Assembly: GCA_035652815.1 (NCBI GenBank)
Contig: DASRDB010000023.1
Location: 62,001 to 126,000, forward strand
Direction of reading: 5' to 3'
DNA: 64,000 nucleotides
DNA from: DASRDB01 sp035652815
GTDB taxonomy: Bacteria > Chloroflexota > Ktedonobacteria > Ktedonobacterales > Ktedonobacteraceae
Shown here: positions 49,435 through 59,800 of the stretch, piece after piece
Layout: each line of letters begins with the position of its first letter
Position numbering within the stretch: position 1 is the first letter of the stretch
The notes under the pieces: model-generated
The model's input: only the letters and a program-made list of their open reading frames with translations
What the model was told of the DNA's origin: nothing
Database searches by the model: none
Position numbers and translations under genes: made by a program

Positions 49435-52400
49435 ATGATTGGAGATGGGAAGACACAGCAACGACCTGTAGGGCAGCCAACCAGCGCCGCCGAACCGGGA
49501 GCTATTTTTATCAACCGCAATCTCTTCAGCAGCTACTATCTGGGAACACTGCTCGCGCGTGAGGTACGGGGTCACCTGGGCGAGACGGGGACGCGCATGC
49601 CGGTTGCCGTGTGCCGCCGCTTGCACAGCCTCTATGAGCGTGTCGCATCCGCGTTCGGCAGCAGCACGACCTACGCCCGTACCCGGCAAGCATGGATCGA
49701 TCCGCTGTTGCGCGCGCTTGGCTATGAGCCGCTTGAACCTGCTCGCGCCGCCGATTTCAACGAAGAGGCACTGCCGGACGGCTACTACCTCTATCATCCG
49801 GTCGCTCAAGTTGATGCTACCAATCCGCTGCTGCCCGATGCTGTGACGACGGCAGAACCAGGTGAGCATATCACTCCTGATGACAACGAGCGGCACGCAC
49901 CAACTGTCGTGCTGCTTTCGCTCTTGAACTGGGGAGCGGATTTTGACCGTCCTTTTGCTTCAGCCCGGCGGCGTGGCGATATGCCGCACAAACTCATGGA
50001 ACGGTTGCTAGCTGCTGGACCGGCGCAGTGGGGGCTGCTCTGCAATGGACGGCAATTGCGCCTGCTCAAACGCAACGTCGTCGCCGGTCGCCAGCAATAT
50101 TTCGAGGTTGACCTGGAAACGCTCTTTGAAAACGGTAGCGACCGCGACTTCGACACGTTCTGGACGCTCTTCCGCGCCCAGGCGTTCCAGCCAGACGAGA
50201 AGGGACGCTGCCTGCTCGATATCGTAGACGAGGGCAGCCGCAAACATGCCGAGGGCGTCAGTTCAACCTTGAAGAGCAGCGTCTTCCGCGCGCTCGACAT
50301 GCTGATGGGAACGCTGGTGAACCGCGCGCGCGAACTGGTGAACACGTCTGTCGATGGGGCGGATGAGGTCATGAGATACGAACGCGAGCAAGCTACTGCT
50401 GCCCTCGACAACCTACCCCTGCTCTACCAGCAGTCGCTGGTACTGCTCTATCGCCTGCTCTTCGTACTCTATGCCGAGAGCCGCGCCCTGTTACCTACTG
50501 ACAATGCCGTTTACCGCGACAGCTATAGCCTGGAACCCCTGCGCGACGAGATCATGGAGCCGGGCATCACCTATCTGCCCAGCACCTTTCGTCTATGGGA
50601 GAGTATCCAGGCGCTCTTTCGCTTGATTCGCCTGGGCTGCACTACTTCGCAACTGGTGGTTCCGGCCTACAATGGCGACCTCTTCAGTCCGCAGCATACC
50701 GTCCTGCTCGATGCCATTCGCGTGCCGGACAGTGCGCTCTCCGAGGTGCTGCGCGAGCTATCGGTGACGCCACCTACCAGAGAGCGGGGCCGCGAGCGCA
50801 TCGACTATCAAGACCTCGGTGTCGAACAACTGGGAGCGGTTTACGAAGGACTGCTGGAATACGAGCCGAAGATCGCGGCGGAGCCGATGGTCGAGGTACG
50901 CTACAAGGGCGATACGGCCATTATTCCCGCCCGCGAGCAGCGCGACTACGCCATTGTACGCCGCATCGAAACGGGACAGTTCTATCTCGGCCATGGCGCG
51001 GGGCGTAAGACGAGCGGCAGCTACTACACGCCACAGCCGCTGGTAGATTTCCTGGTGCGGCGCACGCTCGGCCCGCTCGTGCAAGGCAAAACGGCAGAAC
51101 AGATCCTCGAACTCAAAGTGGTCGATCCGGCGATGGGATCAGGGGCCTTCCTCGTCGGAGCCTGCCTCTTCCTGGCTGACGCCTATGCTCGCGCTCTGCG
51201 CAGAGAGCGAAGCTCCATCGAGCAAGCCGCTACAGAGATTGGCGAGATCGAAGAACTGGAAGGCGAGCAGGACGAACTCTCCGACGAGGCCACGCGGCCC
51301 TATCGCCGCCTCGTCGCCGAACGCTGCCTCTACGGTGTCGATCTCAACCCGATGGCCGTCGAACTTGCCAAAGTCTCGCTCTGGCTCACCACGCTGGCAG
51401 GTGACAAACCGCTCACTTTCCTCGACGCCAACCTGCGCTGCGGCAACAGCCTGATCGGCGCGCCCCTGCGTCCCTACATGCTCGCCTCTGGCCGCGAGCA
51501 GAGCATCGACACCATGCATCCCGAAGCCAACAAGCGCCTGCTCAGGGCGCGCGGCGCGAGAACGACGCGCAGGGGCAGAGGCGAGGACGACGCCCTGCAG
51601 CTCGCGCTCTTCGAGGAAATGGATGTTCCGCATACACTGGAGCCACTCGTTGGTCGCCGCCAGTGGATCGCCGAAACGCCTAGCGACAGTGTTGCGCGCG
51701 TCCACGAAAAGGCCGCGCTCTTCCGTCGCCAGGTCGAACAGGACGAGCAGCGGCGGATGCTCAAGGCCATCGCTGATCTGTGGGTCGCCTCGTGGTTCTG
51801 GCGGCAGCCGCCCGCAGGCACGCCGGCAGACGATCCCCACTGGCCGCCCCCGCTCGACGGGCAGATCTACCGCGAGCTTGTGCTGCAACTACGCGGTGAG
51901 GGCCACCAGCTCACCAACCTCGATCCCGTGCCCTACCTGCGCGAAGTCGAGCGCATCGTGGAGCAGGTCAGGCCGTTCCACTGGGAACTGGAATTCCCCG
52001 AAGTGTATTTCATGCCCGACGGTCAGCCACGTCATGACGCCGGTTTTGATGCAGTAATCGCCAACCCACCATGGGATACGGTCAAGCCAAATTCGCGTGA
52101 GTTCTTCTCCGCTTACGATCCCGCCTTCCGTGAACTGGAGCGCGTGGCAGCGGAACAGCGCCAGCAAGAACTCTTACAGGATGCCGGGATTCGCGTCGGC
52201 TGGGATGCCTATGTGAGCCTCATTGAAAACCTGGTAGACTTCACGCGCCTGAGCGAAATTTATCCTTATCAAAGCGTGGAAGTCAACGGATCGAAAACCG
52301 GTGGTGATGCTAACACCTATAAATTGTTCCTTGAACGAGCTTATCAACTTCTCGCAAATCACGGCAAAGCCGGGCAAATTGTGAAGGCAGGTATCTATAA

Positions 52401-53724
52401 AGATGAAGGGGCAACGGGGTTAAGGCAGCTGCTGGTAGAAAGAAATAGCTTTGACTTTCTATACGCTTTATCAAATGAGAAAAAGGTATTTCCTTCTGTC
52501 CATCATGCTGAAAGGTTCGCCCTTGTAGGGTTCACAAAGGCCGGAGCTAAAACAGATATTCAAATTAGCTTTGCTATAACAACAAGAGAAGCTATTAAGC
52601 CTGAAGAGTTACCCGATTATTTAACTGAATCTGATCAAGTTATGCATGTTCCCCAGCTGCTTGTTGAACGTTTCTCGCCCGATACGCTCTCGATCATGGA
52701 GTTCCGTTCACAGCGCGACGCTGATATCGTAGAACATATCTACGGCGATTGGCCTCTGCTGGGCGAGAAGATAGATGGCATCTGGTCTGTCGTGTTAAGC
52801 CGTGAGTTTGATATGACAAACGACCGGTATCTTTTCAATGAAGATGGTATTGGCTGGCCGCTTTACGAGGGCAAAATGATCCACCAGTACACCCATCGAT
52901 TCAGCGAGCCGCGCTACCGGGTCGATCCAGCAAAGGGGCAGGAAGAACTGGCCCGCCGGGAAATCCAGCACGTCGAGGAGGCGCTGGACGCGCTGCTTCC
53001 CACACATCCTAAAGGCACAACGCGCCAGCAGCGCATTGCTGCCCTGCTTAAAACGCACGGGCGCGGGCCGCTCACTGCGGACGATGTCCGCACGGATGCT
53101 GAGGCTCCACGACTAGCTTTTCGGGATATTGCAGCAAGTACTAACGAAAGAGCAATGATTGCCTCTGTTCTGCCAGCAAAGGTTTTTGCTGGAAATACTC
53201 TCAACTATCTGGTTCCCTGGCGTTTCGATGCCCAACAGGCTCTAAATGATCTACACAATGTCAAAAATTACTATCAACGTGCGTTATCGTTCATTACCCT
53301 GGCTTATCTCACTGGTATCTTTGACGCTTTTACATTCGACTATATACTGCGCTTTAAGATAACAACACACGTCAACATGTTCTATGTAAAGCAACTTCCC
53401 GTTCCTCGACTCTCACCAAGCAATCCACATTGCCTGGCTATCGCACAACGTGTGGCGAAGCTGGTATGTGTTGGGTCGGAGTTCGATGAGCTGCGGCGTG
53501 AATTGCTGGGTAGTGTGGAGGCGCACGTGGCTATCAATCCAATCGAGCGGCAGCGCTTGCAGAACGAGATCGATGCGCTGGTGGCACACCTGTACGGGCT
53601 AAGCGAGGATGAGCTGCGACATATCCTCTATGCGCCGTACACGTTCCCGCTTGTCGGACGCGAGGTGAAGGATGGGGTGATGGCGGCGTTTGCGCGGGTG
53701 GGGGAGATAGTGAGGGAAGCATAG
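49435..53724 (+). CDS. drmMI: Large adenine-N6 DNA methyltransferase, DrmMI-like / Eco57I-type
   Basis: The 1429-residue protein starts after GGAGGAG, two bases beyond the helicase stop. Residues 60-250 resemble the N-terminal domain of Eco57I-like enzymes. The SAM site is 'VDPAMGSGAFLVGACLF' (Asp564) and the catalytic motif is 'NPPW' at 877-880, diagnostic of N6-adenine methylation. Downstream blocks 'EGKMIHQYTHRFSEPRY' and 'FYVKQLPVPR' are typical target-recognition and C-terminal parts. No PD-(D/E)XK nuclease motif is apparent, so it probably only methylates and marks self DNA. The stretch 52270-52680 and part of 53100-53400 are visibly AT-richer than the rest, as if exchanged. Confidence 0.88.
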   Translation: MIGDGKTQQRPVGQPTSAAEPGAIFINRNLFSSYYLGTLLAREVRGHLGETGTRMPVAVCRRLHSLYERVASAFGSSTTYARTRQAWIDPLLRALGYEPLEPARAADFNEEALPDGYYLYHPVAQVDATNPLLPDAVTTAEPGEHITPDDNERHAPTVVLLSLLNWGADFDRPFASARRRGDMPHKLMERLLAAGPAQWGLLCNGRQLRLLKRNVVAGRQQYFEVDLETLFENGSDRDFDTFWTLFRAQAFQPDEKGRCLLDIVDEGSRKHAEGVSSTLKSSVFRALDMLMGTLVNRARELVNTSVDGADEVMRYEREQATAALDNLPLLYQQSLVLLYRLLFVLYAESRALLPTDNAVYRDSYSLEPLRDEIMEPGITYLPSTFRLWESIQALFRLIRLGCTTSQLVVPAYNGDLFSPQHTVLLDAIRVPDSALSEVLRELSVTPPTRERGRERIDYQDLGVEQLGAVYEGLLEYEPKIAAEPMVEVRYKGDTAIIPAREQRDYAIVRRIETGQFYLGHGAGRKTSGSYYTPQPLVDFLVRRTLGPLVQGKTAEQILELKVVDPAMGSGAFLVGACLFLADAYARALRRERSSIEQAATEIGEIEELEGEQDELSDEATRPYRRLVAERCLYGVDLNPMAVELAKVSLWLTTLAGDKPLTFLDANLRCGNSLIGAPLRPYMLASGREQSIDTMHPEANKRLLRARGARTTRRGRGEDDALQLALFEEMDVPHTLEPLVGRRQWIAETPSDSVARVHEKAALFRRQVEQDEQRRMLKAIADLWVASWFWRQPPAGTPADDPHWPPPLDGQIYRELVLQLRGEGHQLTNLDPVPYLREVERIVEQVRPFHWELEFPEVYFMPDGQPRHDAGFDAVIANPPWDTVKPNSREFFSAYDPAFRELERVAAEQRQQELLQDAGIRVGWDAYVSLIENLVDFTRLSEIYPYQSVEVNGSKTGGDANTYKLFLERAYQLLANHGKAGQIVKAGIYKDEGATGLRQLLVERNSFDFLYALSNEKKVFPSVHHAERFALVGFTKAGAKTDIQISFAITTREAIKPEELPDYLTESDQVMHVPQLLVERFSPDTLSIMEFRSQRDADIVEHIYGDWPLLGEKIDGIWSVVLSREFDMTNDRYLFNEDGIGWPLYEGKMIHQYTHRFSEPRYRVDPAKGQEELARREIQHVEEALDALLPTHPKGTTRQQRIAALLKTHGRGPLTADDVRTDAEAPRLAFRDIAASTNERAMIASVLPAKVFAGNTLNYLVPWRFDAQQALNDLHNVKNYYQRALSFITLAYLTGIFDAFTFDYILRFKITTHVNMFYVKQLPVPRLSPSNPHCLAIAQRVAKLVCVGSEFDELRRELLGSVEAHVAINPIERQRLQNEIDALVAHLYGLSEDELRHILYAPYTFPLVGREVKDGVMAAFARVGEIVREA

Positions 53725-53814
53725 TAGCTCATCTTTACTCTATCTCTGCTAGCAAAAGCCCACAAGCTCTTGGCACACGTTGTATGCAATGAAGTGTTTT
53801 TGTTTCAATACGCC

Positions 53815-53843
53815 TCGACATTTTCTTGTTTTCGGGGTATACT
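53815..53843 (+). promoter_or_regulatory. Internal promoter before the radical-SAM gene
   Basis: TCGACA (53815-53820), 17 bases, TATACT (53838-53843). It lies 70 bases before the start codon at 53913 and gives the radical-SAM/TcmP module its own transcription. Confidence 0.7.
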
Positions 53844-53912
53844 ATACTTTGGAATATTTGTTCTATTATCGACGCTCATATCCTGGACAAAGCGCACGGA
53901 AAGAGGTACAGC

Positions 53913-55370
53913 ATGGTCGTAGTTCACGATGTTTTCGCAACTCTTGCCGGTGAGGATGCGCCGGTCATGCTCACACGGCTGGAGCAGATCGATCTGATCG
54001 CCCTGGATGCGGCAGTGTCGGCAGATCTCATGGGCGAGCGGGCGCGGCGATTGCTGGCGAATCGGCAACATATGGCACCGGAGCGCCTGCCACGGCTGCT
54101 CATTACAGCACATAATGATGTAGAGCATCAATTAGCACGGCGAGCGGCAAACCACCTTCGCTCATATGTTGCGTCGGTTACTGTCCTTGATGAAAGCGGG
54201 CGCAATGAGACGGCAGCTAAAGCGCTGGCCTTGCACAGGCAATACTGGCCTGATATCTCGGAGCAAGAGCGCAAAACGCGCATTTTGCTGCTTGGCAGGC
54301 GTGGAGGCGGTGGCAAGCCGCAGTTTATCGTGCCGTTTGTCGGAGGCGCAGGAACCACCTGCGGCGCATGGACGCCCATTGTCGCCTATCAACGGGGCAA
54401 AACCACCTGGATCGCAGGCACACGTTCAAAAGAAGAAGAGCGGCAGGCCACTCCCATTCGCGGCTTCCTGCGCGGCAACTATGCGCAAGGCGTCTGTCCC
54501 GCCGAGTGCAGCTTCTGCTACCTGCGCGGCTTGCAAGGCATGGGCATCAAGAGTACTTTCCTGAATCTGGAAGACGCTATTCCAGAGCTTGATGCGTTGC
54601 AGCATGGAAGCGTGGTCAACTGGGCCGAACTCGGCGGTCCAGTTGAAGAAGACCCCTGGTTTGTCGATGAAGAGGGGAATGGTTCGCTTGTCCAGACCAT
54701 CCTTGATCTCTCAACCGAGCGTGGCATCGTGGCCTTTTTCCTGACGAAGGGCGTGTACGAACCCTACTTACGCTTAGATGGGCGTCTTGCTCTGCTGGCG
54801 ATCAGCTTGAACGCTCCGGCTATTTCAGAAGTATTCGAGCCGGGCGGTGCGCCTCCAGAAGCGCGTTTGAAGGGCCTGGCGTGGGCCATCGACAACGGCG
54901 CGATGGATCATACCATTCGCCTGGGACCGATTATCCCCATTGAGGGCTACAAGAAGCACTACCACGAATTATTTGAGATGATGGCCGATATTCTTGGCCC
55001 GCGTTTGAAGCGCATGACCATAGATATCCTGCGCTTCTCGCCGCAGATGCCCGGAATATTGCGAGCATCATTCCCGGAAGAAATCGTTTCATCGCTGTTG
55101 GCCGAAATGGAACCAGCCGTAAAAGCGCATAAATACCGCCCAACAGCGCATCGCCAGCAGCGTCTTTATCACTGGATCAGGGCTATGCTTGCTCACTATG
55201 GTATGTCACACGTCAAAACAACCCCTTGTAAAGCCGATCCAACTGAAGCATTCATGTTCTTGAGAGCAGGTGATATTACCAGTATGCCCTGCGCCTGCCA
55301 CATCAGCTACCAGGACCGCGAACGCATCCGCCGCGAACTCCCAGTCATAAGCAGTTCCCGGGCGCTTTAG
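53913..55370 (+). CDS. Radical-SAM protein of the SPL (spore photoproduct lyase-like) type
   Basis: The 485-residue protein has the [4Fe-4S] triad CX3CX2C at Cys195, Cys199 and Cys202 ('VCPAECSFCYL'), the SPL-style spacing, inside 'RGFLRGNYAQGVCPAEC'. SAM-binding and barrel motifs follow ('ISLNAPAISEVFEPGGAP', 'IRLGPIIPIEGYKKHY'). The C-terminus adds cysteines in 'TTPCKADPTEAFMFLRAGD' and 'MPCACHISY'. SPL enzymes reverse a thymine photoproduct by radical chemistry, but the family also includes uncharacterised members. The neighbour is TcmP, whose usual partner is a protein with a CX3CX2C motif. The frame opens at 53826, but the ATG at 53913 has AGAGG upstream and fits the promoter. Confidence 0.85.
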   Translation: MVVVHDVFATLAGEDAPVMLTRLEQIDLIALDAAVSADLMGERARRLLANRQHMAPERLPRLLITAHNDVEHQLARRAANHLRSYVASVTVLDESGRNETAAKALALHRQYWPDISEQERKTRILLLGRRGGGGKPQFIVPFVGGAGTTCGAWTPIVAYQRGKTTWIAGTRSKEEERQATPIRGFLRGNYAQGVCPAECSFCYLRGLQGMGIKSTFLNLEDAIPELDALQHGSVVNWAELGGPVEEDPWFVDEEGNGSLVQTILDLSTERGIVAFFLTKGVYEPYLRLDGRLALLAISLNAPAISEVFEPGGAPPEARLKGLAWAIDNGAMDHTIRLGPIIPIEGYKKHYHELFEMMADILGPRLKRMTIDILRFSPQMPGILRASFPEEIVSSLLAEMEPAVKAHKYRPTAHRQQRLYHWIRAMLAHYGMSHVKTTPCKADPTEAFMFLRAGDITSMPCACHISYQDRERIRRELPVISSSRAL

Positions 55371-55608
55371 CGATAAGGTAATAGCCAGCACAATAATTCT
55401 TGCAAACACAGCCACGATAGAGTACACTTCCAGCGGGAAGATTGATGATGCGCAATGCGTTCTCCTCCCTGCGAATGCTCTATCGCGGTTTTCTTTTATT
55501 GTTGACCTGTTGTGGCTATTTGCGCCATTGGAGAGACACATTTCCGGTATCGTGTTCCCTGGACAGAACATGTTTGTATCACATCAATAGAATGTTGGAG
55601 GTGTGGAA

Positions 55609-56706
55609 GTGCCTTCCCCTAAAACGACCCTCTGGCCAATTGATGGCCACACACGCGCAAAGCATGAGATTCTTCGGCGTTATCTCGCGGCCTGGCTTCC
55701 CATTATGACATCGATGAATGGCCGCATCATCTATCTCGATGGATTTGCCGGGCCAGGTGAGTATCAAGGAGGCGAGCCAGGCTCACCGATCATCGCTATT
55801 GATACCTTTCTGGATCACAGATATGCCCCCTTGCGTGACCGCGAGGTATTGTTTTTCTTTATCGAGCAAAAGCATGACCGCTATGAGCATCTCAAGCAGT
55901 TGTTGGCACAGCGAACTCTGCCCCCAACGGCCAGTTATGACGTTTTCGAGGGCAACTTCGACGAGACATTGACTGGCTTACTGGACGAGTTAGAGAGCCA
56001 GCAGTTACGCATTGCGCCCACTTTTGCCTTCATTGATCCATTCGGGTACTCGCACACGCCTATGGAAACCATCAGACGATTGATGAGCCATCCGAAATGC
56101 GAGGTACTCATTACTTTCATGTATGAAGAGATCAACCGCTTCCTTGACGCCGATTATACGAATAAGGCTGCTCAATACAATGCCTTATTCGGTACAACCG
56201 AGTGGAATGCCATCACGAAAACGGCGAGAACTCCGCGAGAGCGACGGGATCGGCTGCACAATCTTTACCAGGATCAGCTCAGGCAAGTGGCAGACATTCG
56301 GTATATTCGCTCGTTTTGTATGCGAAATAGGCACAACAACATAGATTACTTTCTGTTCTTTGGGACAAAGAACCTGCTGGGTATGAAAAGAATGAAAGAG
56401 TCCATGTGGAGAGTAGATCCCACGGGGACCTTCGAATTTTCGGATAATACCAACCCTAATCAGCTTTTGTTGTTCTCGCAGCCAGACTACTCAATTCTAC
56501 AAAATATGTTGAGCGATCATTTCAACGGACAGATAGCCACTGTAGAAGATATCGAAGAGTATGTCATCGCTGAGACGCCATTTTACAAATTTAAGAGCGA
56601 GGCACTCAAGCCAATGGAAGCGAATGGGCAGATCACTGTGATCTCAAGTGACTCTAAACGCAGAAGGGGAACATTTGCGGAGGGGAAGACGAGGATTCGC
56701 TTCTGA
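55609..56706 (+). CDS. tcmP: Three-Cys-motif partner protein TcmP
   Basis: The 365-residue product starts at the GTG at 55609, six bases after GGAGGT. Family signatures are 'LWPIDGHTRAKHEIL', 'YLDGFAGPGEYQGGEPGSP', 'FAFIDPFGYSHTPMETIRRL' and 'EVLITFMYEEINRFL'. The loop 'DGFAGPG' and the 'IDPFG' strand give it a methyltransferase-like look, but no activity is established. TcmP is known as a partner of CX3CX2C radical-SAM-like proteins in defence-type contexts; here that partner is the preceding gene. About 240 non-coding bases separate the two, without a clear promoter. Confidence 0.85.
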   Translation: MPSPKTTLWPIDGHTRAKHEILRRYLAAWLPIMTSMNGRIIYLDGFAGPGEYQGGEPGSPIIAIDTFLDHRYAPLRDREVLFFFIEQKHDRYEHLKQLLAQRTLPPTASYDVFEGNFDETLTGLLDELESQQLRIAPTFAFIDPFGYSHTPMETIRRLMSHPKCEVLITFMYEEINRFLDADYTNKAAQYNALFGTTEWNAITKTARTPRERRDRLHNLYQDQLRQVADIRYIRSFCMRNRHNNIDYFLFFGTKNLLGMKRMKESMWRVDPTGTFEFSDNTNPNQLLLFSQPDYSILQNMLSDHFNGQIATVEDIEEYVIAETPFYKFKSEALKPMEANGQITVISSDSKRRRGTFAEGKTRIRF

Positions 56707-56877
56707 TAAGCGAGAAAATATTCTTATGGAGTTTATTCAGCGTCCCAGTTAGGATGGAGAAATGGCTATTGTCTCTCCCTGCTCGATCCTGTATACTCTA
56801 TCCATTCTCGATACGCAAGACCCGGTCTATTCTTTCCGGCAGCAATATGTTCAGCGAGGTAGAAAGACGAAGCAACC

Positions 56878-59800
56878 ATGCAGCCACTGGCGTTAGCGCA
56901 GCAGATGTGCGCGGATTACCGGCGCTACATCGAAACAACCTTCCCCATCCTCGATGATGGCCTGCGCAGGCAGATCGATGACAAAATCACGCATGAGAAT
57001 CTCCTGTGGAAGGGACCGTATGTCAGTCTGAGTCAGCCCTTCACGAAGGGCGCGTCCGTTGCGACGCTGGCAGGCGAGGGCGTGCTGCTGCCCGCTACCG
57101 CCAGTATCTTTCCCGGTTGGACGCTCTACGATCATCAGGAACGCGGGGTGCGTAGACTTGTGAACGGCCAGCAAACCGTCATCGCCTCCTCGACGGGCAG
57201 CGGCAAGACCGAAGCATTTCTTATCCCTATCATCGACTACTGCCTGCGTCATAAGCACACGCCCGGCGTCAAGGCCGTGTTGATGTACCCGATGAACGCG
57301 CTCGCTAACGATCAGCTCAAACGCCTGCGTCGCCTGCTCAGGGGCACAGGCGTCACTTTCGCTCGCTACACCGGCGACACGCAGCGCACTGACGACAGCT
57401 CCCGCGAGGAAACAGACGAAATCCCGGAGGAAGAGCGCCTGAGTCGCGAGAGTATCCAGGCCAACCCGCCCGATATCCTGCTCACCAACTACGTCATGCT
57501 GGAGTTGCTGCTGGTGCGCCGCGAGGATCAGCGCATCTTTCGCCACGGGCAGATGCGCTACCTGGTGCTGGACGAGGTGCATACCTACGGTGGCGCACGC
57601 GGCATCGAGGTGGCCTGTTTGATACGCCGCTTCAAAGAACACGTGGGGCGCAGCGACGGTGGACTGGTATGCGTGGGGACGAGCGCGACGGTTAAGGGCG
57701 ACGATATTGGCGAGGTCGCGGCATTTGCCAGCAAACTCTTCGCCGAACTGTTCACACCGGAATCGATCATCCTCGAACGCTTTGATCAGCCGGAGCCGCT
57801 GCGCGCACCGTACTGGCCGCCGCTTCCTCATATCGACGAGCATCTCGTGCAGCACTTTGATACCGCGAACGAAACACAGGCGCTGGCACTCGCGGAACAG
57901 GTATGCGGGCAGCCCGTCCCGCAGGCGCAGACGCTGGGCGAGCGGCTCGGCCTGCTGCTGCAAGAAAACGCGCTGCTGCGCCTGCTCGAAGGGTTCCTCG
58001 CCATCCCGCGCTCCCTGGATGAACTGCTCGATTATCTGGCGGCCCAGCCGGAGCGGCGCGGTGTCTCGCGAGACGCACTGGCGGCAGAGATCACGGCCTA
58101 TCTCTTGCTCGGCTCGCTGGCAACGACAGGCCAGGGGCCGCGCCTGCGCCCCAAAGTTCACATGCTCTACCGCGGGCTGGAGGGCTTCTCGCGCTGCCTC
58201 AACTGCGGCCATGTCTGGGAGGCAGGCATCGACCTGTGTCCCGAATGCACCGGTCACTGCCTGCCCGTGGAGGTCTGCCGCTCCTGCGGGCAAGATTTCT
58301 GGCGAGCTATGATCGACCGCGATATTACACCGCAGGACGACCCCACCGATGCGCAGCACTATCTTCCTCCCCGCAACGGCATCCCGCAAACCTATACACT
58401 CGAGCCTGATACCACCTTCGACAGCTCGACGCGCACGCTGCACCTGGCCGCCAGCATTCACCGCATCGCGGAGTCGTCCGACGACGATGACGACGTGGGT
58501 AATGGGAGCAATGGGGACAATGCCGCCGGTGATACACCGCCTGGCGCGGTCACTTCTGCTGCTGACAGCCTACCGGCCAGCCTCAGGCATATCTACGTCT
58601 GTGGGCAGTGCGGGCGTGCCACGCTGGATATGCCTCCGGATGGGCAGTGCGTCAACGGCTGCGAGGGTCAGGTCAATGAGATGCTCTATCACCGGGGACG
58701 GATCACACAGTGCCCAGGCTGCCTGGGCCGCTATGGCGCGCGCGAGGTGGTCACGATGTTTGGGACCAGCGTCGCCGCCAGCGTGGCCGTTTTGAGCAGC
58801 GCCTTGATGAAGCGTCTTGAGAAGCGCGAGCGCCGCCTGCTGATCTTTACCGATAACCGGCAGGACGCGGCGTTCCAGGCGGGCTATCTGAGCGACAAGC
58901 ACGGCCAGTTCACCAAACGCCAGTTGATCTACCAGGTGGTGTACGACGAAGGGCAGCAGGGCCACGCCGCCGTCGGGCTGGCCGATCTGCCGCTGCTGGT
59001 CTACAGCTACGGCGTGCGCCTGGGCCTCTTCCCGGCAGCCAGGCGCGAGCATGAGAAAGAAGAGCGCATCCGCGAGGAGACCTGGCCCATTCTGGCCGAG
59101 TTTGCGCGCGGGGGCAGCCGCCGTATCTCCCTCGAAGGGCTGGGATTGATGCGCGTCCACTATCACGCGCTGCGCGAGTCGCTGGCCGCCAGTCCCCTGG
59201 CTGCTGAAATAGCGCAACGTTGGGGACTCTCACCGGACGAACTCTATGACCTGTGCGCGACGATGCTGGACGAGATGCGCACGCGCCGCGCCCTCGATCA
59301 CCCCTTGCTCACCACTCCCATCCAGTTCAAGGAAGAGAAGGTCGAGGGCTTCGACCGCGACCTGCGGCCCGTTGGCTATGGCGCTGCCTCGGTACGGGCA
59401 GGCCACGCCTATAAAATATTGCCAACCGTGACGAGGAGCGGCTCGCCCTCGCAGTTTCAGGTCTACCTGCGCAAGGTGCTGCACCTGCGCGACAATCACA
59501 GTGCCATCGAGCCGGTGCAGCAGATCATCGGCCTGTTACAGGAGGTGGGCTACGTGCAGCGCACGACCATCGGCAAAGCGGAGGATCACCAGCAGGCGCT
59601 GATGGTTGATCACGCACGCATCGAACTGGAACTGGTCAACGACGGCGAAGACTACGAGTGCAACGCCTGCCGTCGCGTCTACGCCCATAGCGTGCGTGGC
59701 GTCTGCCCGGCTACGCGCTGCGCCGGTACTCTCCTACCCCTGCGCCCAAAGCAGGACAACTATTACGTGCATAGCTACCTGGAACGACAGCTCATCACGC

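Noticed and set aside
49435..53724. Type IIG restriction-modification enzyme with a fused nuclease
   Set aside because: No PD-(D/E)XK or other nuclease motif could be seen in the N-terminal region, and the neighbours fit a DISARM methyltransferase better; a remote nuclease fold cannot be excluded by eye.
56893..58461. 522-codon open frame on the minus strand opposite the large helicase gene
   Set aside because: It mirrors the codon periodicity of a strong plus-strand gene in G+C-rich DNA, has no ribosome site and translates to a Gln/His/Arg-rich chain without motifs.
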